DNA of 64,000 nt from Theristus sp. LFF4_11 (GCA_030248135.1 JASANC010000209.1:1-64000); one strand, 5' to 3'; shown: positions 24,904 through 38,522, numbered from the stretch's first letter. Program-made: numbers and translations. The notes: generated by a model not told the origin, from the letters alone.

Positions 24904-27900
24904 TTCCAGCTCCACAGTGCATGTTTTTTTTTATTCACAGCCGTGTTAATTCCACAATAAAAATGCTATTTGTTAGTCACTCGAGTCGCCCGTGACACGT
25001 AACGGTTTCATGTTGCTTGCTGACACTTTGACCCGGAAGTGGAAACTAAGCTAATTTTACTGGAAAAGCAGCTTGTCAAGATATGCTTTTTTCAATGCGG
25101 CGTTGTAAATTAACAAGTTGTTTATCTCAACAAAACTTTTTCAAAATCTGCATCACATGTGTGGTAACTACTCAGTGCTTCTTCTTGGTGATTTCACGCA
25201 AACGGGCGAATAGGAGGCATAAACCTGCACTTTCTTAATGGATTCTCCGCGTTTGGCAACACTGAATGCATCACATGCCCATGCGCACGTGTGTGCACCG
25301 TGTCTGTATCATGTTGCACGCAAAACAGCGTGTCGCATTTGCTTTGATGAAAGCTTTCACTCATACAAATTCGCTGCCAGCAAAATCTTCATATGGACAC
25401 TTGATTTTACGGTATCTTTGTAAGCAGTTTTTCTGAAAATCAGATCTGCAAAATTGATTTTTAGTCAAAAAAGTTCAATGCGATCACAAATCAGACAAAA
25501 GTTCAAGTTCTGAAACAGAAAAAAATTGTAATACTTGTTACCAAACAAGTTTTCAAACTAACCGCACATTTTTCCGTTGTGTATTACTGAGCCAAAAATT
25601 TTAATCATATTTTTTAACAGCCAAAAACGAAACTGGAGGCAGTCCTTTAAGCATCGACGTGTCCTTCCGCGTTCCCTAAGCTAATTATGGTTTTCAGCAT
25701 TTCCAGTCGACTGCTTTATTTTTATTCCTTTTCTTCAAACATCTATCCCATTGATATCATTAACATCACGAAGGTACCACCCTTTGTATGCATTGATAAT
25801 GAATGCAGGCTAAAATGATCTGACCATCAGAATCTCTATCAGTTTCAACTTTTAAAATGAACATTTGCAGGTCAAAATGAACGACAGTTTATCATAAAGT
25901 GCGAGGCAAATTAAAGCTGCAAAAGCGAGATAAACACTGAAACGAAAAGCGTTCGCTGTTTCACAATTGTAACAACCGCGTTCGCAAACGTGAACTGAAA
26001 ATGAACTCAAGTTTCGATTTGTCGAGTGCCGCGAGCCAGTCGGTGCTGCTTCGCTCGTGCTCACTTGCGGCAGAGCTGCTCAGGTTTGCAAATTTTGAGT
26101 TTAGGGGCTTTGTTTTTTTCTTATAAAAGATGAGAAGTAAAAAATGTCTGAAATTATTGAAAGCAACGAAAAAGTACGTTTTTACACGAGTAATTTTTAT
26201 AAGTGCTGAAAAAACTTTTCATTTCTGTACGTTTGATGTCTATCCAGTCCGGATTTTAATTTTGGTGGCTATACTCTTCGAGTTACATTGATAGCCCATA
26301 AATAAAACCAGCTCATAAATCCGTTTGTTGGAGCGACATTTTATCAGGCAACATTAGAAACAATCGATTCAAAGGGATAACAATTATTCGTGCGGTGGCA
26401 CAAGTCCGGCGCCGGTGTGAAAACTGAGCGCGGAAAAAAGTCAATAATTGTCGTGCTTGAAAACACATGTGGTTATTTTCTAACGTTCATTTCGGCAACT
26501 CCATGACAATATTGAAAAATATAAACTACAACATTTGCAAACATGCCCACACCAAAGTTGAATCGATTTCTGGCTCAGCCGCTGTTGCGAGCAACCATCA
26601 GTTGCACCAAAAATGTTGGTCTCGCCTGCATATTGTCCATGTTTCATCATGCAAATTCACGCACACTAATCTTTATTTTTTAAATTTTATTCGACAGCGT
26701 ACTTTTTTGGCTCAAAGCATCCACACGTTGTGACGGATTCATTTTTCAAATCATGTCAGTCACCGTGTCGTTGTTTGAAGCGGTTGACAAACAATGAGTT
26801 CAAGGAGTTTTGCCCACAAAAGCGCACGCCACCGAGCGCCCACCTGTGACGAACGCAAGGCCACACCAGACACGTCGTCCGTTGCTGCCAGCTGCAGCGT
26901 GTGCACACCAGCACAGTGGCAGCTACAGTCGGCGGCAGCAGTCAGTGTCGTAACAAAACAACGGTCGCACGCTTACGAGCGACGTCGAGCAAAATGCGGC
27001 ACAAAAACTGAAGAGCATTCTGGTGAAACACGCCATTAGCAAAATGGACTTTGTTTGAAGTGCGGCGGAAGGCACGCACTCCAGGAGACGTTCTAATATT
27101 TATGGACACGGCATGGTACGCGCGTGTCCCGCAAATTACAACTGCGATATGAGTCTTTGTGTGAGAACGCTAAACGTGTGCGCATGAGAACGCATCATTC
27201 TTTTCAACTCTTTCAGTTTTTAATTCATCATATTTTTATTGACTATTGCTGCTGAGTTAAAAAAAAATTTAGAGCCAGTTCGTGAATTGAGAAGAAGAGT
27301 CTTGAACGCAGTGCGCATTTCTAACGAGACCATTATTTGCTTTTTTTGTCTTCACCAGCAACAGTCATCCAGGCGTAAAATATACTCTGCAAAACATGGC
27401 CAAACTTGCCATTCAGTATAGCAAAAGTTGCATAATGCGCATATGTGTCCGTTTGTTGCGTCTTACGCCTGTGGGGCACATTAACTCGAGTGTGCAGCTG
27501 TTTTGTTCTTTGCATAAAATTCATGAAATGCATCCGCATCTTGCAGCGCACGCAATGCTTGTATCGATACTTGTACGTGTACATGCACACATGTGATTTC
27601 GTCCACAAGTCTGTGCTTTATACAAACATACTTTTTTTGTTGACAAAAACGCATATGGCAAGGAGATTAGCGTTTGCTGTATCGGAGATATTTTTTATCG
27701 CCGTGACATTTCCTCCATATTTATTGATTCGTCGTCCGAAATAACCAGAAATATTTTGTGGAAGACACTCTAAAAGACTTTTTCTCGGTGCTGCAGGCGC
27801 TCGGGTGCATTTTACATTTACTTTCACAATATTTGCTTACACGTGTGGCATATGCGCTCAATGACAGATGTCGCAGAATGGAGACCCTTGGTGCAAGTTG

Positions 27901-28221
27901 CCATCTTGTTAAAAGAGCTAAACTTTTGATTTGATCAATGCTCAACAGAATTTCGATTTTTTCGCCAAATTGTTTTCAGCGTCTTAATTAATTTGTCAAA
28001 AAAAGAGTTCTAGCACACATTGCTTTCAACAGTGCACCAAACGAGACGTGCAATCGTATTTCTCATGTGAATAGTCGAGTTTTTGCCTCGAGTGACTATA
28101 GTGACGGCTTATACTCCGCCAAAACAAAGCACAGCGGCAGATGGCATGCTAAAGCAACAAAGAGCAATGACGTGAAGAGGCCGTGTGCAGCGCAGCAGAG
28201 ACACCAACTGGACACTGCAGG
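24904..28221. other. Long intergenic stretch, no gene recognised
   Basis: Ordinary AT-rich DNA with short unsupported open frames. One slightly richer stretch (26,794-27,039) stays open for 81 codons with Ala/Ser/Thr bias but shows no splice context or family resemblance. No repeats stand out. Confidence 0.35.
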
Positions 28222-28806
28222 ATGTCTGTCGACTCTGACGAGACGTTCTACGTGCCGCCGACGTGCCACACGCCGCGTCTGTTGCAACGCAAACTGCTCG
28301 CAACACAGAATCGACTGCTTCGTGAACGTGCCCTGTACGCTGATTGGCTGACTACGAGACCACTGAAGTCACTGATTGGCTAATTGTTGCAGGTCAGCTG
28401 GTCGCCACCACGATGACATTCCGTTCGTTGTGCCGAGCATTCGCAATCGCCATCTCTACCACAGCGACAGCACTACCTCCGACTGCTTCCCATTCGCTCG
28501 TGACAGCCGGTTGGTTGGTGCTGCCATCTCTACCAAAACGTTCATCAGTTGCGTTGATTGGCGCTGTAAAGTAAACGTGTTGTGTTACACGGCGATAATG
28601 TGCACCGCAAGGTTGTTTGCAGGCCCCTGAAGCCACTGAGCAACACAACAGTGGTCACGGTCGCCCCAGCACGCTCACCGCGCATTCTCATGGACGGCAC
28701 AACCATGGAGCGTCCCAAGGCCGTGCTCAGTACGTTCAGCTGCGGTTTGGTTAAAAGTCATCTGGACAATCGGACGCAGCGTTTTTGCATGCAGCAACCA
28801 GGTTGA
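28222..28806 (+). CDS. Small protein of unknown function (three exons proposed)
   Basis: Exons 28,222-28,334, 28,393-28,509 and 28,623-28,806 join in phase and give 137 residues: MSVDSDETFYVPPTC..., RHHDDIPFVVPSIRNRH, then PLKPLSNTTVVTVAPARSPR and MDGTTMERPKAVL. Codon use and composition look coding (Arg-, Thr- and Pro-rich, no low-complexity bias). The first intron would be only 58 bp, and the second donor is GTTGGT, a form used in other genes of this window. The C terminus could instead splice onward. I recognise no family. AATAAA at 29,316 may serve it. Confidence 0.4.
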
Positions 28807-28825
28807 ATCACGTGACCGTGACTGC

Positions 28826-28915
28826 GTGTTCTAGCAGCGCTGAAAATTTCAGCTCAAAAGCTCTACCACACGCCAGTGAGAGCAGTTTGAAACCGGATAC
28901 TTTCTGGCCCACCCT
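28826..28915 (-). mobile_element. Relic terminus of the CAGGGTGGGCC element family
   Basis: The sequence GCTGAAAATTTCAGCTC...GGCCCACCCTG matches the right end of the element at 47,774-48,687, including CCAGTGA and CAGTTTGAAA. No left end is found upstream, so it is a truncated copy. Confidence 0.6.
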
Positions 28916-31900
28916 GTACATTGGTTGACGTGTGTGTTGCACGATGTGTGGATCAGTTAACATGTATTTTGATTGATGAGTTTTTTTGGCATGATGTTTA
29001 GATTGGTTGATGTGTGGGCAGTTGATGTGCATGGTGGTTAATGTATCAGCTGGTTCTTTTGTGGATTCGTTAAGGTTGAAGTACAGTTGAATGAATCAGT
29101 GAGATTGTAAAGTGTAAAAGCACAAATGTATAAATGTAAAAAAGTAAAATGTATAATTAGTGACCTCTGGATTGATTCAATTTCTTGAACTGTCCTTGTG
29201 TGGATTTGTTAATATTATCTTTTCGTGTGAAGGAGGCGGAGTAATGTTGAATGATGTGTGGAAAAGCCGCACAGCTGAAAAAGTTGTTTCGCACCCGAAC
29301 GCAGTTTGAATACGAAATAAAGAAAATTTATTTAGTGAGAAAAGATTCTGATTTGTGTTTTCCCAATTTCTTGCACAAATCTGCCGTCAGAATACGTTAA
29401 CGTTTGCTGATTTCAAATTGCCGCGCAGCAATGAAACATTTTCTCTATCTGTGCGTGCAAACGCATATTGGGTCACGTTTAATAAGAAAGATAGTACACT
29501 AAGATTATTTTTCAGAAAAGCTTTGAAAACTAAGCAGTGATTCCCCTTTTTGCGAATCATGGAACATCGGCTGTCCGATACCTGATTAAAAATTTTCTGG
29601 GTAAAACCATAAAACATGATTAGTTTACCGCAAGTGCAATTTTATGCATAAACAACTCAACAACGCAATCAATTCTCACCCTAAACAAAGAGAACAGCGA
29701 ACGTATGAGAAACATGTACAAACAAAGCCACCTGGCACCTGCAAACTCCCATGGCTGTTCCTGCCACTGTACTACTGATAATCCAACTTTGTAATTATTT
29801 TGGTTGGTGATCGCTTGAAAACTAGAGAAAGTACAAAGTGTTTAGATGCGCCTGCGTAATGCCATGGAGCACGCAGCGTTGTGTGCTGTGCATGCTCGCG
29901 TTTGTAATTAAGGCCACGTCCCGCCGGGCAGGATGCTCTGCTGGCGCTTGTTTGTTGCATCCGAACCTTGCTGTTTTCAGTTGGCTTAGTCACGAATATT
30001 TTGTTTTTGCACGTATGACTGCTTCGGAGACAAACGTACTGTACAATCTGCAGTGCTATGTAACGTAATGCATGCAGTTTTCAATATGTACTCAACAATA
30101 TAGCATTTCAATTACAATAAAGATCGATGGTTTACTTCCACCATTCTATCTTGAAAATAAAATTAGCTTCGTCTCTCGTGTGTCCCTGTGCATTTTTTGT
30201 CACCGACTTAGAATCGTTCCGGTTCATGTGTGCACATGCATAACGAGTAGCCCAACGCTTACGAAAACCATATCAACACGCACAACGTTCACTTTCTTAT
30301 GTGCATTCTTTTTAAGATCGATCGGTTTTCCCGTGACTGATGCACTCATTCTCTTGTTTTATTGAAAACACCATCCATGTGGCAGCTTTCCAGGGTTGAC
30401 TAAGAATCGAACTTTCCGGTTCACTTTAACAAGATCCATGAAATAAAATCAAATAGGTCATAAATGCGGCTGGTGTTCCTCTTGGCAGCGTGCTTTGATT
30501 CACCTGGCAGTTCGCTGTTTAGCGTTGGCTAGAAGCTCATTCAGAGCTGAATGAAAAATGTTAGTACAGTATGGCCGAATAAATGAGGCAGTCCATCAAG
30601 GCAGGATCAGTCGCAGACTAGGAGTTGTCTTTTTCAAAATTGCCAATATAATTCCTATTCATGTGTGTAAGGGAGAAAGAATGAACAGAATAGCACAAAG
30701 AATCCATTAGTCTGAAAAAAACGTGTCAAATTTGGCATACAATTTGGTTTCTGAACGTCTTTTTTCTTTCATTCAAATTTCGCGCGCTCCTTGCACCCTG
30801 AAAAAAGCTGCCATGTTTACTCGGCCATTCCGTACATTGATTGTACATGTACTCAAAAACGAACCGACATTCAATCGCAGACAACTTGTTCATGTGTGTC
30901 TTAATGTACGCATGTGCAGAGAAAGCGGTGTGTAAGCAAGCATCGTTACTGACATGGACAAGCGCACACAGCTGCACCGATATTCCCATAAGAAGATACT
31001 CATAGACGTTTGTGGCCAGTTTGCACCGTCCATAATGACGTTAGCAAAGCGTCTATGCAATTATTTGTGCTACACAAACACGAACGAACCACGATATTGA
31101 ACATGTACGCTCCCATAAAACAAAACGCGCCATAATCCAGAATTTCGATTCTTGAAAACCGCTTCTGTGCTTGGTGCTGGTTTTTTACATCTGAAATTTT
31201 ATAGAGTTCGGAACCGTAATAATGTGTGTTTTTTTTATGACGGGGTGCACAGTGATTTCGTACCGGCATGCCTAAGCCTAAGCCTTTTTGGCTTGCCTAC
31301 TCATGGTGTTTTACACTTCGCTGGTATCATACCGTGCACTGCAGAATAAAACTGACTGACAGACTGACTGACTAAGCCGCGTGTTCGACATTTTTTCTCT
31401 CAAAACCCGCTGCAGGGTGGCAGAAAAATAGTGACGACAACTTCTACGCTACCCTGCATAAAAGTCATAATTTTAGTGTTGCTGTGCTGGTTGTACGCAT
31501 GTCTGGACAGTCTATAAAAATGGTTTTGAAAATTAGACGCATCCACCGCAAAACAAGGTCTTGCTAATTTTCAGAAGGAATGTATGTTTTCATAGAAGCG
31601 TGTATCACTTCAAAATTCCGTTGTTGTTGCACTTGCGGTTGCCATTTGCAGTGCGACAGCGTGTTTTTCATCATTTAGACACTCGCTGGCTGTGGCTTGT
31701 TTTGCGCACAACAGACAGCTTGGAAACTGTATGGCTGTTGGAATTTTATCTTGATAATTATTTACAGCGAACAACCGACCGCTGAAGACTGGTATGGTAT
31801 AATGCGCATGGACAGAAACATGACACTTGAATGAGTTATGTTTCCTCAACCTCACACGCGCTGCACACTCAAACAAGCGCAAATCATGGCACAAGCACAG

Positions 31901-32301
31901 CATGTATTTTTTAATAATGCATTTGAAAGTGCCTTGATTTCTGTTCCTAGGCTTTCATATGTTGCTGCGTTTCTGAGTCGGTTGAACATTCCATTCGCTT
32001 AAAATGGCAACGTAAAGTTGGTACTTCTTTATTATTAGAACTGACCGGACTGACTGGCGTTGAAAAAAGAAACAACGCGAACTAACACGCTGTCGTTATT
32101 CTTTGAACAGCAAATCACCTCAGCGCTATCGTTCAGAGAAAAAAATTGAAATAAAAGTGCGCGAAAAACAAGAGAAACTGCTAACGATTGTTTCTATCGC
32201 GCAAAAGAAGATTTGAAAATAGTGCGATTTGAAAACATTGAAGACAGCACAAGGTTGCTGCGTTGTTATCGTGCTCGGGCGTACATCCTCCTCCTGCGGG
32301 C
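28916..32301. other. Intergenic region
   Basis: It contains loose TTGATGTGT iterations (28,920-29,050), AATAAA at 29,316 and a (GACT)n run at about 31,350-31,375. No gene is supported; open frames are short and unsupported by splice sites or recognisable motifs. Confidence 0.35.
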
Positions 32302-34755
32302 ATGTTCGTGCTGAACGCAGCGCAGGGTCTGCTCGACTTCGGCCAGTCCGCCGCCGAGCCGCTGCTGGAGCGCACACGGGCGTCGTCGTTCGCGAGCCAA
32401 CGGCAGAAGAGCGCCAGTCACACGTCGCTGAACACGTCGTCCGCTTGTGGCGAGCCGCAGCAGCGTCTGCTCACGGCTGCACAAGGCCGCGCAGGCAGCC
32501 AGCTGCTGTGGTCGGCCGACGTGCGAGCGTGCGAACGCAGCACCTCGCCTGACGCCACCCGACTCAGCCCCCATCTGGCCTCCAGCGGCTATTTGATGGT
32601 CAGAAAGCCGAGTGCGCCGAACATGAGCGTCTCCGCTGGCGACCGCGCCGACGTCGCACTGGCGTTTCTGCCGAGGAAATACATCCGTGGTGTGCTGGCG
32701 CGCTATCGCGCTTGACTAGAGACGTTCTTTGAGAGTGGTCGACTTTTCAAGAATCAGTTTCGGTGTCTCAGTTGTGCTAGATTGCTTTCAAGACAGAAAG
32801 ACAACTTTTAACAATCAACTGGCCCGTGTCTCTCCAAGCCGCATAGTAGCCGTTTAGTAGCCCCGTTTTCTCAGCGGTTGCTGCATCATTGTTTTGTGCA
32901 TGAACACCTGCGTTACAATTGGAGTCGTATGTTTGCAGGAGCCGTCTCACTGGGCAATCTGAATCCCGACTTGTACAAAGACCCCGAAGAAGGCGACCTT
33001 GATGAGTATCCGCCCGAGCATTTCGGCCGCCTTTGGTTCACGTTGAACTACATTCGCAGGGTGGAACAGATGCAGGTTGGCTGCCGCGACTTGCATTGAT
33101 TTCTCAAACAAACCACTTTTACACTTTCAATAAATTTGCGCACTTTAGGTGACTGTCAATAAAGCAAGAAATCTTCCGTCCAGGGACCAATCGGGGTCAA
33201 ATGCGTGCGACTCGTTTGTCAGGTGGGTATGTAGAGTTTTGGGCAAAAAGACGTGCATTCTAGATGAGCATACCTTTACATTTGTGCGTTTTTACATGAA
33301 TTTTAGGGCATACTGAAACATCTCAGTCAAAATTTCAGGGTATCGATCGAGCCCGATGCTCGAAAATATCAGGAGACTAAAACAAGACGAAAAAACACGA
33401 ATCCAACATACGGGGACGTGCTAACGTTTGAGGTACAAAATAACGCTTGGAAAAAATATTTCGTTCTGACGAGGAAATCTGTTGGATGCATCCATTTTCA
33501 AGTTTCAGCTTTGTTTGCTATATATATAGGTGCACCAAGACGGCTTTGACGATCACTCAGTGAAGTTGGTGGTGTTTGACATGGACTCGCAAAAACGCAA
33601 GCATGCCATCGGGGCAGTGTTGTTCCCACTGCGTGATTACACTGTCTGCAAACAGCACTCGCTCACTGTCTGGAGAGACCTACGCAAAGACATCTGCGAG
33701 GTAGGATCTTTTATTTTGGCCCCGCAACTGAATGCGCTCATAGATAGGTAAACAGTTGCATGCAGGACGCGGAAATTCAAAATTGGTAAAGTGATCCGAG
33801 TCCCCTAAATAGGGCCGAGTCACTTAGGCAACTTTGAATTGCCACATGAAGATTGAAACTAGTTTTTTTTCATGTCTGCACACGCATTCAGTCGCAGAAC
33901 TTAAAAAATTGATATTATATAACTTACTAAGAAACGTAGCGCTGGCTCGTCAGATTGCATTCAAAGCGTACGGCAGTTGAGCCTGTAACCGGTATTGTGT
34001 TTGTGCGTTTACAAATCACCGCCTGCGCAGCTGACCGACAAACTTGGCCAAGTGACCGTTTGCCTGCAGTACGAGCAAGCGAGCGAACGTCTGTCCGTGA
34101 CGGTCGTCGAGGCGACCGACCTGTGGACGTGCGACGACGAGCCAATTGGTTCGTTCATTTCTTGTTTTCAGCAATCACACAAAATCTGCGTGTACAGTGC
34201 ACAGTGTTCATGTTACAGGGTTTCTCAGTGCGTGTCAATGTGCAATGTCTAGATCCTGCATTTCAGACACATTTGCGCGCGTGTCGTTCTCGGTCGACGG
34301 CAAGCAGACGAAAACGAAGCGCACGAAGGTGGCGCGCAAAACGCTGACGCCCGTCTACAATGAGCAGTTCGATCACAAAGTGCCGTGTGTGAAACTCGAC
34401 GCAGCCACGGTCACCGTAGAAATTGTCTATGGCAAATGTGAGGCGTCGTCTCTGGGTATTTTTTAATCGATTATTCAAATAAGTTTAGTTATCTTTAGAA
34501 AAACAAAAATTTTACCAACTACATTGTAACGTCAATTTTTTGGATTCCGCGATTTAATGCGTAGAAAGGAAACTAGTTTCAAGGTTTTTGTGGCAATAAT
34601 TCAAAATGGCCTAAGTGTCTTCAGCGGATCGTGTGATTGGGCACGTCGAAATGGGCGGCGCCATGTACGCACGTGGCAGTGCGTTCGAACACTGGCAGGC
34701 GATGGCCACTCATCCCGGTCAGCCAACCACACAAACGCACTGGCTCGTCGAATGA
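32302..34755 (+). CDS. Synaptotagmin-like tandem C2 protein
   Basis: Exons 32,302-32,689, 32,939-33,075, 33,149-33,222, 33,339-33,432, 33,530-33,700, 34,031-34,148, 34,267-34,437 and 34,625-34,755 give 427 residues in phase. C2A runs from FGRLWFTLNYIRRVEQMQV through NLPSRDQSGSNACDSFVRV and TNPTYGDVLTFEV to VFDMDSQKRKHAIGAVLFPL. C2B runs from LGQVTVCLQYEQASERL to RVIGHVEMGG and ends with a typical THWLVE. Loop aspartates are partly kept in C2A, but C2B loop 3 reads EIVYGKSDRVIG and lacks the DxD pattern, so C2B probably binds little Ca2+. No transmembrane helix is seen in the Ser-rich N terminus; a 5' exon may be missing, or the protein may resemble non-transmembrane members such as Syt17. AATAAA is at 35,041. 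Confidence 0.85.
33703..33919 (+). repeat. Dispersed repeat copy 1 (intron of the C2 gene)
   Basis: It begins just after the donor of the fifth exon (TCTTTTATTTTGG) and matches 43,267-43,502 over about 220 bp with small indels, including GTTGCATGCA, GTCCCCTAA.TAGGGCC and GATTGAAACTAG. A short hairpin core (AAGTGA...TCACTT) has paired changes between copies. Non-coding; SINE-like size but no pol III boxes recognised. Confidence 0.7.
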
Positions 34756-35615
34756 GACAAAGTTGAACAACCGTGAATCCTGCAACTATGCAATGCTTTG
34801 ACATGTAAATCCGCTGCACGTTGCACTTGGATCGAACATGATTGAAAAGTGACATGGCTAATCTTTGTCAAAGGTGTGTTCGGCACCATCAATCAATGTG
34901 TCTTCTTGTGTGCACATTTGTATATTCCATAAAATTTCTCTTCTGCTGATCCAAAAAAATGGTTATAAAATGCGCTCTTTTGTTTTGTTACACTGCATGT
35001 TTTTTCGCTCAAATTTGAAATATCGGTTACATACATGAATAATAAAAATTAAAAAAAGCCTTGGTTCTCATGAAACAAATACTATAAATCAATTTGTTTC
35101 GGTAAAATAGCATGCTCATATACAAAATGTATTCCCAATTTGCATACACGGCAGCAACCAATCCGTGTTGCTTCACATCATAGAGAATATTGTTTTTGAC
35201 ACTTTTGTTACCATGTCAGTTTCTATCAGATAGCATAACGTAGACGCTTTCACTGAAATTTTGAAAAGTTAAAAAAACTAAAATCCACGTATTGTGTATC
35301 GCTGATTCGAGCACAGGAACGGTGTTTGCAGAATGTATCAATCAATCAAGCAATTTAATCTGAAACAAGCTTGGCACTAAAACTGATTAAAAGTTGAATC
35401 GAATTCTGTGTCATAACGTTTTTTGCAGCCACGCAGGCCACAACGAGTCTGCTGCACTTTTTGCACAGCGTCACAATTTATTTGATTGGCTTCATGTGCA
35501 CTAACACAGTCGCGGTTTTGTTGGTGTCGCACTCGGTGGTAGAACTTAGAACGGTAGAAAGGTAGTCTTAAAAGACTCGCTTTTTGAGTCGACCGACCCG
35601 GTCTCCACACCTCTA

Positions 35616-38522
35616 GGCACAGTTTTTGAAAAGATTTCAGATTTTAACGAAATTAACACCAATCGAACCGTCTCAATGCGCTGAGTTCGAAAATTATATT
35701 TATTTTTTAATTTGACCCAATCTTATGCTTCAAAAAACAGAAAAACCGTTTTTTGGGGGGACCTTTAGAAAAATGGTTCTAACTCGCCTCTGCTTTAAGC
35801 TATTAACAAAATTCAAAAACCAATCGATTTCGCTTGTGCTTGCGCACTTTTTTTGTGTTAATAATGTTATACAAAAATGCTGTTTAATGTTTTAAATTTA
35901 AGAAAAACTAAAAGAGTATGTGGTTTTTGCTCTGTTTAGGCACTTTTAAAACGGATGCGGAGTAGGGTGCTAAGTGATTCTGAAAGCCCTTGAAAAATGC
36001 TACAAGTATGCAAAAAATAAAAAAAATCGATTGCGCATTAAGAAGTAACGAAGCATTACAATATTGATCGTGCGCATACATAAAGAGTATTTCCTGGTAT
36101 GCCGACAAAATCATTATTCAAACCGAAAACAACCTTCATTGTATCTTCTTTTCGCATTTTGTGTGCGTGATAACCATAGCCTTATTTGTTATGGCTTTAT
36201 ATTGCATCCATCAATCATTTTCACTGCTGATCTGAATAAACGCAAAGAGACAAAAACCAAAAAAGGCATTGGGGTAACTTTTTGCGCTGAATCCGAAAAA
36301 GCGGAGACCGTTGCGAAATTTTGCTACAGTAACCCAATATTTGCGATTTTTGGCTTTTTTGGCTTTTTTTTGGATTGTTTCTAATCCGTGTGGTGTTATA
36401 CTTGAACTAATCAGGCCAAATTTGGTATCAAACGGCTCCCCTTAATTATGCGAACAATTTCCATTTAGATACCCTAACTATATCGTGATTACAGTAACTC
36501 GCAGAGCACGATATTTACCCTTTTTAACAGTTTTTAGACCGAAAGTGACATTTTTGATCCCTGTAGTGTTCTAGTTGTTCCAATTGAATCAAATTTGTAT
36601 CAGTCAATTACTCTTGATCAGACAAACAACTTTCATTTAGATGTCGTAACCATAGCTTGACTTCTGTACCTTTTGAAGCACGGTATTCTACCAAGTTTTC
36701 ACCATTTTCAGGCATGAAATTGGCTTTATGGTCTATGCAATGTTATATCGATACTTGAACGAATCGATATAACATTGCATAACACTCCCCTTGATCCGGG
36801 AAACAACTTTCACTCAGATACCGTAATCATTGCTTGACTACCGTTCCTTCCCACCCTCAAATTTTCAGGGGCCACCTCAGGTGTTGAAACCGTGACGAAA
36901 GGGGGATTTCGGGTAAAAAGAAATCTTACTGAGAAAAACGTTCAAAACCTGAGTTAAAAAATCTTACTTTGTCCGATGTTTCTATCGTGCCCTATGCCAT
37001 GGGGATGAGGAGGGAATTCCTTTAACAATTAATTTAAAATTAAAAAAACACGTCACAAAAGATCTGAAACCCTGTTACAAACACAAATCAAGGTTGCTGA
37101 CTTCGAATATGGAGTGTTTATTTTTTTATACGAATTACACCGCATCCTAAAAACGGCCTCTATAGGAACGAAAAAAGGGAAAAAAGGAAAAATAAAAAAT
37201 TCTTTTTTTATAGTTGATTATCGGATAATTGTCGTAATTATAGCGATTATTTGTGATTTATGGGTTGTTCTATATTGCTCGTCTGGTCTCTATCTTTGAT
37301 AAACTCACCACTTATTCCAACTTTTTTCCATAAAAATCGTTTTGAGACACGGAGTAATCTGTATAAAAAATAAAAAAATCAGCACCTGAGGTGGTCCCTA
37401 AAAATTTGGGGGTGGGAAGAAACACACTGGGAATGGTAGTCGACAAGGATTACGATATCTGATGGATGCTAAATTTGATTGGTAGATTGATGTTAAATTT
37501 GACTAGATCCGTTCAAGTATAACACTGCATGGACCATAAAGCCAATTTCATGCCTGAAAATAGTGAAAACTTGGTAGAATACCGTGCTTCAAGAGGTACA
37601 GAAGTCAAGCTATGGTTACGGTATCTAAATGAAAGTTGTTTGTCTGATCAAGAGTAATTGACTGATACAAATTTGATTCAATTGGAACAACTAGAACACT
37701 ACATGAATCAAAAATGTAACTTTCGGTCTAAAAATTGTTAAAAAGGGTAAATATCGTGCTCTGCGGGTTACCGTAATCACGATATAGTTACGGTATCTAA
37801 ATGGAAATTGTTCGCATAATTAAGGGGAGCCGATTGATACCAAATTTGGCCTGATTAGTTCAAGTATAACACCACACGGATTAGAAACAATCCAAAAAAA
37901 GCCAAAAAAGCCAAAAATCGCAAATATTGGGTTACTGTAACAAAATTTTGCAACGGTACCTACTTTTTCGGATTCAGCGCAAAAAGTTTCCCTGATAGCC
38001 GTTTTTGGTTTTTGTCTCCGTTGCTCCACAATTTGTCGGCAAACCAGGAAATACTCTTTATGCGCACGATCGATATTGTAATGCTTCGTTACTTCTTAAT
38101 GCGCAATCAATTTTTTTATTTTTGGCATACTTGTAGCATTTTTCAAGGGCTTTCAGAATCACTTAGCAACCCTACTCCGCATCCGCTTTAAAAGTGCCTA
38201 AACAGAGCAAAAACCACATACTCTTTTAGATTTTCTTAAATTTAAAGCATAAAACAGCATTTTTTGTATAACATTATTAACATAAAAAATGTGCGCAAGC
38301 ACAAGCGAAATCGATTGGTTTTTGAATTTTGTTAATAGCTTAACGCAGAGGCCAGTTAGAACTATTTTTCTAAAGGTCCCCCCAAAAAACGGTTTTTTTG
38401 TTTTTTGAAACATAAAACCGGGTCAAATTAAAAAATAAAAATGATTTTCGAACTTAGCGCGTCGAGACGGTTCGATTGGTGCTAATTTCGTCTAAATTTG
38501 AAAACTTTTCAAAAACTGTGCC
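35616..38522. mobile_element. 2.9-kb foldback with TA flanks
   Basis: Arms of about 1.25 kb (35,616-36,885 and 37,380-38,522) are complementary and end GGCACAGTTTTTGAAAAG / CTTTTCAAAAACTGTGCC with TA outside each end. Within the left arm a unit of about 170-177 bp recurs near 36,436, 36,606 and 36,783 (AACTTTCAYTYAGATRYCGTAA). The loop (36,886-37,379) is AT-rich and non-coding. No transposase is recognised. Confidence 0.75.
36740..36781. repeat. Perfect 16-bp-stem palindrome
   Basis: GCAATGTTATATCGAT and its exact complement ATCGATATAACATTGC are separated by 10 bases. The matching position in the right arm of the surrounding foldback lacks the second half, so the palindrome arose in this arm alone. 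Confidence 0.7.

Noticed and set aside
26794..27039. Plus-strand frame of 81 codons
   Set aside because: Composition is slightly coding-like, but there is no supporting exon, polyadenylation signal or recognisable motif.
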